Assembly (NCBI RefSeq): GCF_014197435.1
Contig: NZ_JACIFP010000001.1
Span: 3,844,001-3,908,000, forward strand
Reading direction: 5' to 3'
Length of the DNA stretch: 64,000 bases
Source: Gordonia humi
GTDB taxonomy: Bacteria; Actinomycetota; Actinomycetes; Mycobacteriales; Mycobacteriaceae
A program made the position numbers and the translations under genes. The notes below the pieces were generated by a model that saw nothing but the letters and a program-made list of their open reading frames with translations, ran no database searches and was not told the origin of the DNA. How positions within the stretch are numbered: position 1 is the first letter of the stretch; every line of letters begins with the position of its first letter. Of this stretch, positions 35,095 through 44,405 are shown piece after piece.

Positions 35095-35454
35095 GTGCCC
35101 ATGCAGTCGAAGAAGATCAGCACCAACATCCCCGTGACGGACATCGACGAGGCCCGCGAGTTCTACCAGGATTTCCTCGGGCTGCAGACCGAGGAGTTCA
35201 ACCTGGGCTGGGTGGCCCGGTTCACCGACGTCGAGTCGGGCGCTCACGTCCAACTCGTGACCCGCGACGAGACGGCACCCGTCGACTCGGCCCTCTCGGT
35301 CCACGCCGACGACGTCGACGAGGCTTATCGTGAGGCACGCGAACGCGGCTACGAGATCGTGCACCCGCTGACGACCGAGGCATGGGGTGTGCGGCGATTC
35401 TTCGTTCGCGCACCGGACGGAACCGTGCTGAACATCGTCGCGCACCGCGACTGA
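35095..35454 (+). CDS. VOC-superfamily (glyoxalase/bleomycin-resistance-like) protein
   Basis: A 119-residue protein with one betaalphabetabetabeta pair: KISTNIPVTDIDEAREFYQDFLGL at the start and GVRRFFVRAPDGTVLNIVAHR at the end are classic VOC strands. GTG 35095 follows a TACCGT -10 box by eight bases (leaderless); ATG 35101 is the alternative. The family includes glyoxalases, dioxygenases and drug-binding proteins; activity here is unknown. It precedes jetA by 66 bases, but a separate promoter is visible before jetA. Confidence 0.85.
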   Translation: MPMQSKKISTNIPVTDIDEAREFYQDFLGLQTEEFNLGWVARFTDVESGAHVQLVTRDETAPVDSALSVHADDVDEAYREARERGYEIVHPLTTEAWGVRRFFVRAPDGTVLNIVAHRD

Positions 35455-35483
35455 GCTGTCAGTGGCAGTGGGCGATGGAGCAG

Positions 35484-35514
35484 TTGCAGCTCACATGAGG
35501 CCACTCGTTACCCT
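35484..35514 (+). promoter_or_regulatory. Promoter of the jetABC operon
   Basis: TTGCAG (35484-35489) and TACCCT (35509-35514) are separated by 19 bases. Six bases then lead to GTG 35521, so the mRNA is probably leaderless. It places the operon's 5' end at jetA. Confidence 0.55.
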
Positions 35515-35520
35515 GGCCCA

Positions 35521-37011
35521 GTGCAATTCGACGAGATCGTGGCGATCCGACGCCAGAACGCGGCATGGCGACTGCTGCGCGCCGACAACGCACCGCTGGT
35601 CCTGTCGTTCCTGGGGCGGGTCTTCGTCGATGACAACATCCGCGAGATCTCCGAGTCCGGTCTGGTCAGCCTGCTCGACGACGAGTTGTACACGCTCAAC
35701 CAGAAGCTGGGTGAGGGCGCCTTCCCGCGGTCGCCGAAGGCTTATCTCGACGAGTGGGCTGCTCCGTCGGCCGGCTGGCTGCGAAAGTATTACGTCATCG
35801 ACAGCGACGAACCGCACTACGATGCGACCCCCGCCGTCGAGCGGGCCGTGGCGTGGGTCCGTTCGCTCCGCGAACGCGACTTCGTCGGCACCGAGTCGCG
35901 GCTCAACACCGCGTTCGACCTCCTCCGTCAGATGGTCTACGGCACCAACACCGATCCCGAGATCCGGCTGGCCGAGTTGGAGCGTCGTCGCGCCGAGATC
36001 GACTCCGAGATCGCCTCGGTGCGGCGCGGCGAGGTCAGCGTCCTCGACGCGACTCGGCGGAGGGACCGCTACCAGCAGTTCGGCGAGGTGTCGCGTGCGC
36101 TGCTGTCGGACTTCCGCGAAGTCGAGGCCAACTTCCGGGCCCTCGACCGGCAGATGCGCGAGCGCATCGCCACCTGGCGGGGAACCAAGGGCGAACTCCT
36201 CGACGAGGTGGTCGGCAGTCGCACGATGATCGCCGACTCCGATCAGGGGCGCAGCTTCCAGGCGTTCTACGATCTGTTGCTGTCGGCCGACCGACTCGAC
36301 GAACTCGACGAACTCGTCCGCGAGACGCAGTCGTTCGACGACGTCGCCGACGAACGACTCGCCAACATCCACCACGACTGGCTCGACGCGGGCACCCGGG
36401 CCCAGGACACGGTGCGGCGTCTGTCCGAGCAACTGCGTCGATTCCTCGACGACCAGGCCTGGCTCGAGAACCGACGCGTCATGGACCTGCTCCGCAACAT
36501 CGAGACCTCGGCCTACGCCGTCCGAGACGCGACCGTCGGCGACTTCGGTCACGAGATCGACTCCCCCGCCCCGACCGTCTCCCTGCCGATGGAGCGTCCG
36601 ATGTATCGGCCGTCCGCCACCGTCGACGTGGCCAGCGACGACATCGAATACGGTGAGCCCGAAGGTGATTCGGACGCGTTGTTCGATCAGATCCACATCG
36701 ATCCGGCACCGTTGATCGACGGTGTCCGCCGCCGCCTGCGTCGTGCCGATCAGGTGACGCTCGCCGCCGTCCTGTCCGAGACACCGCTGTCGCGGGGACT
36801 GGCCGAACTCGTGACCTATCTGTCGCTGACCGATGAGGGCTTCACCAAGATCTTCGACGAGGGCGCCGACGAACGCATCACGTGGACCGACGAGAACGGG
36901 CAGCGTCGCGCCGCCCGCGTCCCCCGCGTCATCTACGCCCGTCCCCGCCCCGAGTCGCCCCGTCCGTCCAGCGAGTCCCCCCGTTCGTCGAGCGAAGTCG
37001 AGACACCATGA
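35521..37011 (+). CDS. jetA: Wadjet/Mks-type protein JetA (DUF3375)
   Basis: A 496-residue DUF3375 protein, the kleisin-like subunit of type I Wadjet (MksF-related). The protein begins MQFDEIVAIRRQNAAWRLLRADNAPLVLSFL in frame, with the typical FVDDNIREIS and ELYTLN segments. A long helical middle (about residues 150-340) fits the kleisin coiled region. A proline/serine-rich tail of about 20 residues ends the protein. Wadjet complexes recognise and restrict circular plasmid DNA. GTG 35521 lies directly after a leaderless promoter. Its stop overlaps the jetB start (ATGA). Confidence 0.92.
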   Translation: MQFDEIVAIRRQNAAWRLLRADNAPLVLSFLGRVFVDDNIREISESGLVSLLDDELYTLNQKLGEGAFPRSPKAYLDEWAAPSAGWLRKYYVIDSDEPHYDATPAVERAVAWVRSLRERDFVGTESRLNTAFDLLRQMVYGTNTDPEIRLAELERRRAEIDSEIASVRRGEVSVLDATRRRDRYQQFGEVSRALLSDFREVEANFRALDRQMRERIATWRGTKGELLDEVVGSRTMIADSDQGRSFQAFYDLLLSADRLDELDELVRETQSFDDVADERLANIHHDWLDAGTRAQDTVRRLSEQLRRFLDDQAWLENRRVMDLLRNIETSAYAVRDATVGDFGHEIDSPAPTVSLPMERPMYRPSATVDVASDDIEYGEPEGDSDALFDQIHIDPAPLIDGVRRRLRRADQVTLAAVLSETPLSRGLAELVTYLSLTDEGFTKIFDEGADERITWTDENGQRRAARVPRVIYARPRPESPRPSSESPRSSSEVETP

Positions 37012-37607
37012 GCCGCACCGTCCCCCGCGACCAGTTGAACCTGTCGCTGGCCGTCACCTCGCTGATGAAGGGGGTCGTGTACCGCGACACGGCGGAGACC
37101 ACGTGGCAGCATGTGATCGGTCTCGCCGCGCAGGTGAGCGACTACGTTGCGACGCTCGGACTGTCGGTGGTCGTCGACGAGGCCGAGGGCTACGCGTTTC
37201 TGCGGTCCCGCACCGACGACGAACTCGCCGATCTCGGCATTCCGCGGCTCGTCGCCCGTCATCAGCTGCCGCTGCACACGTCGCTGCTGTTGGCTCTGCT
37301 GCGCAAGCGGCTCGCCGAGCACGACACGAGCGACGCGGGCAGCCGCCTGATCCTGACCGGCGAAGCGTTGCGCGAGCTGCTGACCCCGTTCTTCCCGGTG
37401 TCGACGAACGAGGCGCGGGCGGCCGATCAGACCGACACCGCCGTACGCCGCGTCGCCGAACTGGGGTTCCTTCGCCGCATGCCCGGACAGGACGGCGAAT
37501 ACGAGGTGCGTCGAGTCATCAAGGCGTTCGTCGACGCGCAGTGGCTCGCCGACTTCGACGCTCATCTGGCCGAATACGTCGAGATCGCACGGGAGGAGAC
37601 GCGATGA
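37008..37607 (+). CDS. jetB: Wadjet/Mks-type protein JetB (DUF4194)
   Basis: A 199-residue DUF4194 protein, the KITE/MksE-like winged-helix subunit that joins the kleisin to the SMC heads. Motifs are LSLAVTSLMKGVVYRDTAETTWQHVIGLAAQVSDYVATLGL (in pieces) and ELGFLRRMPGQDGEYEVRRVIKAFVDAQWL near the end. It overlaps jetA and jetC by four bases each, so the three are translationally coupled and likely made in fixed ratio. Confidence 0.92.
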   Translation: MSRTVPRDQLNLSLAVTSLMKGVVYRDTAETTWQHVIGLAAQVSDYVATLGLSVVVDEAEGYAFLRSRTDDELADLGIPRLVARHQLPLHTSLLLALLRKRLAEHDTSDAGSRLILTGEALRELLTPFFPVSTNEARAADQTDTAVRRVAELGFLRRMPGQDGEYEVRRVIKAFVDAQWLADFDAHLAEYVEIAREETR

Positions 37608-40600
37608 CCGGGCTGTTCGCCGCGACCGAGCTCGAGAGCGCGGAGTCGGCGCGCTCCGGCTTCCGGCTGCAGAAGTTTCAGGTGTTCAACTGGGGAACGT
37701 TCGATCAGCGGGTGTGGACGCTCGAGCTGAACGGCGAGAACGGCCTGTTGACCGGCGACATCGGCTCGGGCAAGTCGACACTCGTCGACGCGCTCACCAC
37801 ATTGCTGATGCCCGCGCACCGCATCGCCTACAACAAGGCCGCCGGAGCCGAGTCCCGTGAGCGTGACCTGCGTTCGTACGTGCTCGGTCACTACAAGTCC
37901 GAGCGCAACGACTCGTCCGGGTCCTCCCGTCCGGTCGCGTTGCGCGGAATGTCGAACTACTCGGTGATCCTGGGGGTCTTCGCCAACGAGGGGTACGACG
38001 AGACGGTCACCCTCGCGCAGGTCTTCTCGATGCGCCACGACAGCGGTCAGCCGGAGCGGTTCTTCACCGTCACCGACCGAGCCATGGACATCACCGTCGA
38101 CTTCGCCGAGTTCGGGACCGACCTGCGAGCGCTCCGCAAGCGACTGCGGGACGGCGGGACGCGCATCCACGAGCACTTCCCCGAGTACGGCCGCGACTAT
38201 CGGCGCAGCCTGGCCGTGCGGTCCGAGCAGGCGATGGAACTGTTCCACCAGACGGTGTCGATGAAGGCAGTCGGCAACCTCAACGACTTCGTCCGCGATC
38301 ACATGCTCGAACCGTTCGATCAGGCGGGTTGGGTCGACACGATGGTCGCCCATTTCGAGGACCTGACCGCCGCGCACGACGCGGTCGTCCTCGCGCGCCG
38401 CCAGCTCGACGAACTCGATCCACTGCTGGCCGACTACGCCAAGTACACGAGCCACATCGAGATGTCCGACGAGATGCGGCAGCGTCGCGGTGCTCTCCGC
38501 TACTACTTCGCACACAAGCGGTACGAGTTGCTCGAGGCCGAACTCGACGAGTCCAACCGAGATCTCGCCGCGACGCGCAGCGCGCTCGAGGACGTCGACC
38601 GGGACATCGCCGATCTCCGGATCGCGTTGCGCGAGTTGGAGATGCGTCAGGCCGGGTTGGGCGGCAACGACATCGCGGCGCTGGAGGCGCAGATCGTCGA
38701 CGCGCAGCGACAGCGCGAGGAGCGTGCGGCGGCGCACGAGCGGTTCACACGTCTGCTCGACGACTCCGGTCTGGCACCGGTGGCCGACCGCGGACAGTTC
38801 GAGCGACGTCGCGGTGAGGTGGCCGACGCCGTCGACGCCCTCGACGCGGAGGTCGCCGACGTCGCCAACGCGATCACCGAGCTCGTCGTGGACCGTCGTC
38901 AGATCGACGGTGAAGGACGACGCGTCGCGGGTGAGATCGCCAGCCTGCGAGACCGGACCAGCAACATTCCCGAGCGCAGTCTGCGGATGCGCGAACTGAT
39001 CTGCGCCGGAGTCGGTCTCTCGCACGAGGAGTTGCCCTTCGTCGGTGAACTCATCGGAGTCCGGCCCGACGAGAGTCGGTGGGAGGGCGCCGCCGAGCGC
39101 GTGCTCCGCGGATTCGGTCTGTCGCTGCTGGTGTCGGCCGACCTGTACGATCGGGTCTCCGCCTGGATCGACGCCAATCATCTCGGTGGGCGCCTCGTGT
39201 ACTTCAAAGTGCCGCAGCGCGTTCCGTCGAGCCATGCGCCTACTCCTCCGGCGAATGCCCTCGCTCACAAACTCGACGTCAAAGACGGTCCGTTCGCCGC
39301 CTGGCTCGAACGTCGCCTGTTCGAGCGTGCGCGACACGTCTGCGCGGAGTCGCTCGACGAGTTCCGAGACGCGGACTACGCGGTCACCGCGTCCGGTCAG
39401 GTCCGCTCCGGCGGCGGTCGGCACGAGAAGGACGATTCGCAGCGCATCGACGACCGACGCAATTACGTGCTCGGGTGGAGCAACGAACAGAAGGTCAACG
39501 CGCTCTTCACCACCGGCCAGCGGGTCCAGGACGATCTCAACCGGATCGACGCCGAGATCACCGACCTCGAGGACAGCCGTCGTCTGATGATGAATCGACG
39601 GAACGCGCTGACGGGTCTGGACGCCTACCCGAGCTACGACGCTCTCGACTGGGAGTCGGTCGCCGCTCGCATCGCCGAACTCACCCAGCGCAAGACCGAG
39701 TTGGAGCGCTCCTCCGATGAACTCGCCGAGGTCACCGAACTCGTCGCGTCGACACGCGACCAGCTCTCGGTCGCCGATGCCACCCGAGACGGGCTGCGCG
39801 ACAAGCTCTCCCGCCTGGAAATGGCTCGCGGCCAGGCGGAGCAGACGCGCGACTCCTCGCGGCTCACCGCCGCGGAAGCCGGATCCGAGGAGGCCGCAAG
39901 ACATTTCGAGGCGATCTCCGAATCGATCGGCGACGTCGACTGGACCGTCGCACTGTGCGGTGAACTCGAGCCCTCACTCGCCGAGTCGTTGACCGACGCC
40001 GCCGAACAGCACACGTCGCGCGCGGGAACGTTCGAAACGCGCGCGGTGAACCGGATGTCGGAGTTCAACCGGAGCCACCCGGTCCTGACCACCGAGCTCG
40101 ATGCCGACATCAAGTCGGCCGAGGAGTACCGCGAGTTGCACCGTCGGCTGTCCGAGGACGACCTGCCACGGTTCGAGGGCGAGTTCAAGGAGTACCTGAA
40201 CACGAACGCGATTCGGGACATCGCGATCTTCGCTGCGAAGCTCAACAAGGAAGTCCATCTCATCCACTCGAAGATCGACACGATCAACGAGTCGCTGTCG
40301 GGCATCGAATACAACCCGGGTCGGTACATCCGTCTCGAGGTGAATCCGAGCGCATCGCAGGAGATCAAGGAGTTCCGCGCCGACCTCCGCCGCTGCAGCG
40401 ACGGCGAACTGGAGATCGGCGACGAGGAGCAGCAGTACTCGGAGGAGAAGTTCCTCCTGGTCAAGGCGATCGTCGAACGTTTCCGCGGGCGCGAGGGGTT
40501 CGCCGACGTCGACCGCCGCTGGACCGCGCTGGTCACCGACGTCCGGAACTGGGTGACGTTCGCGGCATCGGAACGGCATGTCGTCGACGACGAGGAGTAC

Positions 40601-40978
40601 GAGAATTACACCGACTCCGACGGCAAGTCCGGCGGCCAGAAGGAGAAGCTCGCGTACACGATCCTCGCGGCGTCGTTGGCCTACCAGTTCGACCTCAAGT
40701 GGGGTGCGACGCGGTCACGCGACTTCCGTTTCGTGGTGATCGACGAGGCGTTCGGTCGCGGCTCCGACGATTCGGCACGGTACGCGCTGTCGTTGTTCGC
40801 CAGACTCGGTCTCCAACTGTTGATCGTCACGCCGTTGACGAAGATCTACACGATCGAGCCGTTCGTGTCGGCGGTCGGGTACGTCGAGAACCGCGGGGGC
40901 AGCTACTCGCAGCTCCAGTGCCTGACGATCGAGGAGTACCGGGAGTCCCGGAGAGCACGCGAGACCGTCGAGGCGTGA
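37604..40978 (+). CDS. jetC: Wadjet/Mks-type SMC ATPase JetC
   Basis: A 1124-residue MukB/SbcC-like SMC ATPase. Walker A is GDIGSGKST at 51-59; the ABC signature SGGQKEK is near 1008-1014; Walker B VVIDEAFGRGSD is near 1044-1055. Long coiled-coil arms lie at about 290-420 and 620-860, around a hinge region. All catalytic motifs are intact, so the protein should be active. In Wadjet, JetABC extrudes DNA loops and JetD cuts the plasmid. Here the gene is followed by a 45-base inverted repeat and then a gene on the opposite strand, with no jetD. Confidence 0.94.
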   Translation: MTGLFAATELESAESARSGFRLQKFQVFNWGTFDQRVWTLELNGENGLLTGDIGSGKSTLVDALTTLLMPAHRIAYNKAAGAESRERDLRSYVLGHYKSERNDSSGSSRPVALRGMSNYSVILGVFANEGYDETVTLAQVFSMRHDSGQPERFFTVTDRAMDITVDFAEFGTDLRALRKRLRDGGTRIHEHFPEYGRDYRRSLAVRSEQAMELFHQTVSMKAVGNLNDFVRDHMLEPFDQAGWVDTMVAHFEDLTAAHDAVVLARRQLDELDPLLADYAKYTSHIEMSDEMRQRRGALRYYFAHKRYELLEAELDESNRDLAATRSALEDVDRDIADLRIALRELEMRQAGLGGNDIAALEAQIVDAQRQREERAAAHERFTRLLDDSGLAPVADRGQFERRRGEVADAVDALDAEVADVANAITELVVDRRQIDGEGRRVAGEIASLRDRTSNIPERSLRMRELICAGVGLSHEELPFVGELIGVRPDESRWEGAAERVLRGFGLSLLVSADLYDRVSAWIDANHLGGRLVYFKVPQRVPSSHAPTPPANALAHKLDVKDGPFAAWLERRLFERARHVCAESLDEFRDADYAVTASGQVRSGGGRHEKDDSQRIDDRRNYVLGWSNEQKVNALFTTGQRVQDDLNRIDAEITDLEDSRRLMMNRRNALTGLDAYPSYDALDWESVAARIAELTQRKTELERSSDELAEVTELVASTRDQLSVADATRDGLRDKLSRLEMARGQAEQTRDSSRLTAAEAGSEEAARHFEAISESIGDVDWTVALCGELEPSLAESLTDAAEQHTSRAGTFETRAVNRMSEFNRSHPVLTTELDADIKSAEEYRELHRRLSEDDLPRFEGEFKEYLNTNAIRDIAIFAAKLNKEVHLIHSKIDTINESLSGIEYNPGRYIRLEVNPSASQEIKEFRADLRRCSDGELEIGDEEQQYSEEKFLLVKAIVERFRGREGFADVDRRWTALVTDVRNWVTFAASERHVVDDEEYENYTDSDGKSGGQKEKLAYTILAASLAYQFDLKWGATRSRDFRFVVIDEAFGRGSDDSARYALSLFARLGLQLLIVTPLTKIYTIEPFVSAVGYVENRGGSYSQLQCLTIEEYRESRRARETVEA

Positions 40979-41020
40979 CAGACGGTGGCCTCTCGGCGCA
41001 CGTCCGGTCGATTCGCGACG

Positions 41021-41065
41021 ATGGAGGTGTTTCGTTACCCGATTCGGGTGACGAAACACCTCCAT
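41021..41065. repeat. 45-base inverted repeat just after jetC
   Basis: The arms 41021-41042 and 41044-41065 are 22 bases each around a single T. Only one position differs, and it would form a G-T wobble. The arm begins ATGGAGGTGTTTCG. No T-run follows. It may terminate jetC and the convergent PPOX gene. Its length and near-perfect symmetry exceed the other terminators here. Confidence 0.85.
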
Positions 41066-41111
41066 GTCCGACGGGTGGCGCAGGGCGAGCGCCGACGGCG
41101 TGGACGCGCGG

Positions 41112-41594
41112 TTACCGGGTCTCGTCGAGCCGCTGTGCGACGTCTGCCGGGAAGCCACCCGTGGCGACCGGACCCCACCGGGTGGGTGTGATGCGGATCA
41201 GCGACTTGTCCTGCAGGCGCATCGCCGCGCGGTATTCGTCCCAGTCGGAGTGCTCGCCGGCGATGCTGCGGAAGTAGTCGACGAGGCCGTCCTCGGCCTC
41301 GGGCATGTCGAGGACTTCGGCGGTTCCGTCGACCTGGACCCAGGCGTCGCCGAACTTGTCCGAGAGGACGCACAGACTCACCTGGGCGTTCCGTTTCGCG
41401 TTCACGGTCTTCGCGCGCCCCGGATAGGTGGCGATCACGATCCTCCCGTCCTGGTCGACGCCACCGGTGACGGGCGACATCTGCGGCGAGCCGTCGGCGC
41501 GCGAGGTCAGCAGGATCAACTGGTGGCGGGTGCGGACGAAGTCCAGGAGTTCGGCGAGTTCGACGGGGGATGCGGTTGCGATGGTGCGTGCCAT
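41112..41594 (-). CDS. PPOX-class F420-dependent oxidoreductase
   Basis: A 160-residue split-barrel protein of the pyridoxamine-phosphate-oxidase-like, F420-binding type. It has VRTRHQLILLTSRADGSPQMSPVTG (substrate strand pair), IVIATYPGRAKTVNAKRN and a C-terminal ITPTRWG. Such proteins reduce quinones, biliverdin or other compounds with F420H2. ATG 41594 follows no clear ribosome site. It is convergent with jetC across the inverted repeat. Substrate unknown. Confidence 0.9.
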   Translation of the reverse strand: MARTIATASPVELAELLDFVRTRHQLILLTSRADGSPQMSPVTGGVDQDGRIVIATYPGRAKTVNAKRNAQVSLCVLSDKFGDAWVQVDGTAEVLDMPEAEDGLVDYFRSIAGEHSDWDEYRAAMRLQDKSLIRITPTRWGPVATGGFPADVAQRLDETR

Positions 41595-41767
41595 GGCGTC
41601 GAGTCTATTTGCCGATCATGCGGCAGCGCACGACCGCCGTGTCTGTCGTACGCGCACGATACGTTCTCTGCCACGACGAGGCCGTGCCGTATACCGGCCT
41701 CGCGCCACGGCATGTGGAAGCCTCGCGTGCCGTGGTCGTATTCGACGCCGACCACGAGGAGCACGAC

Positions 41768-42769
41768 GTGAACGCACTCACCACCGAACAACTCGACCGC
41801 GCACGGGGAGCACTCGTCGGCGCCGCCGTCGGCGACGCGCTCGGCGTCCCGTACGAGTTCGCGCCACGCCTGTCGGCACAGACCGAGCCCGTCATGCGCG
41901 GGGGCGGACTCGGCGACTTCGCGCCCGGCGAGTGGAGCGACGACACCGCCATGCTCATGGCCGTCGCGCGAGCCGGGGCCGAGCACGGATCTCTCACGAC
42001 GCAGGCGGCGCTCGACACCGTCGCCGAGGGGTTCCTCGACTGGTTCTCCTCGAATCCGCCGGACGTCGGCAATCAGACTCGACGAGTCCTGAGCGCCGCG
42101 CTTCGAGACCGCTCCGCGGAGAGGTCGATCGGCGCGACCATGCTCGGCGCGTCCGACGAGCTACTGCGCTCGGGCGAGCGTACAGCGGGGAACGGCGCCC
42201 TGATGCGGACCGCTCCCGTCGCGCTCGCCCACCTCGACGACCGAGACGCTCTCGCTCGGGCGGCCCGCGCCGTGGCGACGCTGACCCACGGTGACGGACT
42301 GGCCGGTGACAGCTGCGTGCTGTGGTGCGAGGCGATCCGCATCGCCGTCCTCGAGTCACGGATCGACGTCCACACCGGACTCGACCTGGTACCCGCGGAT
42401 CGTCGGGACTTCTGGACCGGCAAGCTCGACGAAGCGCGCGAGAACGATCCACGGTCGTTCACACCGAACGGCTACACGGTCACCGCGCTGCAGGCCGCGG
42501 CATCATCGATCCTGCACGCGTCCGGCGACGGCGCCGACCATCTCCGTGACGGCCTGTTCACCGCCATCCGGATCGGCGACGACACCGACACCGTCGCGGC
42601 GATCGCCGGTGCTCTGCTCGGGGCCCGGTGGGGACGATCGGCGATTCCGCAGAAGTGGCAGGACGATGTGCACGGCTGGCCGGTGATCGACGGTTCCCCG
42701 GCCACCGCCGTGCATCTCGGGACGCTCGCGGACACTCTCGTCGCGGGACCGATACCGACCTGTGGATGA
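41768..42769 (+). CDS. ADP-ribosylglycohydrolase family protein
   Basis: A 333-residue DraG/ARH-fold enzyme. It has GALVGAAVGDALGVPYEF, the metal-binding WSDDTAML, and the C-terminal GDDTDTVAAIAGALLGARWG that supplies further Mg ligands. It should remove ADP-ribose from proteins or nucleic acids. GAGGAG lies eight bases before GTG 41768. No ADP-ribosyltransferase gene is next to it. Members occur both in metabolism (nitrogenase-type control) and in toxin-antitoxin or phage defence; context does not decide. Confidence 0.93.
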   Translation: MNALTTEQLDRARGALVGAAVGDALGVPYEFAPRLSAQTEPVMRGGGLGDFAPGEWSDDTAMLMAVARAGAEHGSLTTQAALDTVAEGFLDWFSSNPPDVGNQTRRVLSAALRDRSAERSIGATMLGASDELLRSGERTAGNGALMRTAPVALAHLDDRDALARAARAVATLTHGDGLAGDSCVLWCEAIRIAVLESRIDVHTGLDLVPADRRDFWTGKLDEARENDPRSFTPNGYTVTALQAAASSILHASGDGADHLRDGLFTAIRIGDDTDTVAAIAGALLGARWGRSAIPQKWQDDVHGWPVIDGSPATAVHLGTLADTLVAGPIPTCG

Positions 42770-42965
42770 CGTGGTTGAGCTTTTCGGGCCCACCGCCCAC
42801 GCTTAGTTCCTGTCCATCAGGGAGTCGACGATGTCCATCGATGCGGAGCGGTCCGGCCGACCGTCCATGAACCCGCGGACGACGGCCGGTGTCGGCGCCC
42901 GACCGTCGTCCGCGTCTCATCAGTGACCGCGGCAGCACCGGGAACTCCCGCGCGGACCTCCGACT

Positions 42966-43160
42966 GTGAGCCCAGTCGATGTGGGCCCCGTCGATGTAGG
43001 CCCCGTCGATGTAGTCCCTGTCGAGACCACGAGACGTGCCGCTCCGCGGACGAGTCATACCAGGACACCCGTGACCACCACGCGGGTCGTATCCGTCTGC
43101 ACGCCTGTGGCCCGCACCACCGAACAGGACGGTCGCGGTTCGTCGTACGACCCGAACTAG
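42966..43160 (+). CDS. Possible small protein with VDVGP repeats
   Basis: A 64-codon frame from GTG 42966 reads MSPVDVGPVDVGPVDVVPVE and then a Thr/Arg-rich stretch ending DGRGSSYDPN. Codon third positions in the second half (43071-43160) are mostly G or C, as in real genes here; the repeat part is less typical. No ribosome site or promoter is evident. It is the only candidate gene in the 508-base gap 42770-43277. Confidence 0.3.
   Translation: MSPVDVGPVDVGPVDVVPVETTRRAAPRTSHTRTPVTTTRVVSVCTPVARTTEQDGRGSSYDPN
42975..43019. repeat. 15-base tandem repeat, three units
   Basis: GTCGATGTGGGCCCC, GTCGATGTAGGCCCC and GTCGATGTAGTCCCT run head to tail, followed by a partial GTCGAG. The rest of the gap 42770-43277 shows no supported feature apart from the weak small ORF. 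Confidence 0.8.
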
Positions 43161-43277
43161 GCACGGCGTGTTCCGCCCACTGTGTTCCGCGTCAACCGAT
43201 CCGCGACCTTACGCAACAGTCACAAACCCGCGCGACAGTAGCCCGAAGTCCCCATCCGAGACCGTTCTCATGACACA

Positions 43278-44294
43278 GTGAACGCCATGCGATCGACATG
43301 CGCGCTGTACATCGACGCCGGCTACCTGCTCGCGGCCGCCGCGACACGGGTCACCGGCACGTCCCTTCGCAGCGGCATCCACGTCGAGTTCGTCAAGCTG
43401 ATCAGCTCACTGATCGATACCGCGCAGGATCTGTCCGGTGTGCCGATCCTGCGTGTGCACTGGTACGACTCGGCGCGGAACGGCGTACCAGACGCCCGCC
43501 AGGAGCGGATCGGCGAGATCCCCCGCGTCAAACTCCGCCTCGGGCGCTTCGGCATGGACGGCGAACAGAAGGGCGTCGATCTGCGGATCGGGCTCGACCT
43601 CGTGACACACGCGCGCAACGACGCCTCCGACTTCTTCTTCCTCGTCTCCGGCGACGACGATCTCACCGAGGCCGTCGAGGAGTCGCAGGTCCACGGCATC
43701 CAGGTCAGCCTGCTCGCCGTCCCGAATCTCGAAGGAAAGCCGCACGGCGTCAGCCGACACCTCATCCGGGCGGCCGACGACATCTACACGATCGACCCCG
43801 CCGCCATCGACGACGCCGTCGTCAAGATCGAGCAGCCGCCGGTCCCCGAAACAGACGACGGGCAGCCCGAACCCGCACTCGTACCCGCGCCTGTGCCCGT
43901 GCCGAAACCCGGCCCCAAGCCCGGACCCGCGACCAAGACACCGCTCGATGTCGCCACCGCGGTCCGGCACGTCCCCGAGCCGATACTCGAACCCACCGAG
44001 GTCCTCGCGTACAGCTCGTCGACCGGCGCACAGGCCCAGGTGATGCCCGGATACGAGGTCGTCGTCAACGAGGATCTGGTCGACGGGGTGGTCGCGCGGG
44101 TCCTCGCATCGTTCCGCGAGAGCGCGACTCCGACCGAGATCCTCGCCCTCGAGCGGGACAAGCCGTCGATCCCCCGAGACATCGATCGAGCGATGCTCCT
44201 CGACGCCTCCGACGCCCTGGAGATGTACGACCTCGACGACGGTGTCCGGTTCCGTCTCCGCGCGCGGTTCTGGGAGATGTACAACGGCGCATGA
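43278..44294 (+). CDS. NYN-domain (PIN-like) RNase-type protein
   Basis: A 338-residue protein. Residues about 5-175 form a NYN domain: CALYIDAGYLL supplies the first acidic residue and DFFFLVSGDDDLTEAVEES the later cluster (SGDDDL). A proline-rich linker (PVPVPKPGPKPGP) spans about 195-225. The C-terminal ~90 residues may be a LOTUS/OST-HTH-like or other winged helix (PSIPRDIDRAMLLDASDALEMYDLDD, in pieces). NYN proteins are metal-dependent ribonucleases. GTG 43278 or ATG 43287 could be the start. Confidence 0.85.
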   Translation: MNAMRSTCALYIDAGYLLAAAATRVTGTSLRSGIHVEFVKLISSLIDTAQDLSGVPILRVHWYDSARNGVPDARQERIGEIPRVKLRLGRFGMDGEQKGVDLRIGLDLVTHARNDASDFFFLVSGDDDLTEAVEESQVHGIQVSLLAVPNLEGKPHGVSRHLIRAADDIYTIDPAAIDDAVVKIEQPPVPETDDGQPEPALVPAPVPVPKPGPKPGPATKTPLDVATAVRHVPEPILEPTEVLAYSSSTGAQAQVMPGYEVVVNEDLVDGVVARVLASFRESATPTEILALERDKPSIPRDIDRAMLLDASDALEMYDLDDGVRFRLRARFWEMYNGA

Positions 44295-44405
44295 CCGACG
44301 GACGTCGACGACATGCCGACACCGATCGCACACCCGTGCGAACGTCGCGGGCCGGTATGAGAAGCTGAACGCAAACACATCGAAGCCGATGAGAGGGACT
44401 GTTCC

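Noticed and set aside
42790..42900. Minus-strand frame ending MDIVDSLMDRN, possible gene tail
   Set aside because: Codon use looks fair but the frame is only 37 codons, with a stop just upstream and no start site.
42975..43019. CRISPR-like short repeats
   Set aside because: Head-to-tail 15-base units without spacers and no cas genes.
42558..43058. Minus-strand frame with pentapeptide-like IDGAY repeats
   Set aside because: The repeats come from the 15-base tandem array and the rest is Arg-rich shadow overlapping the ADP-ribosylglycohydrolase gene.
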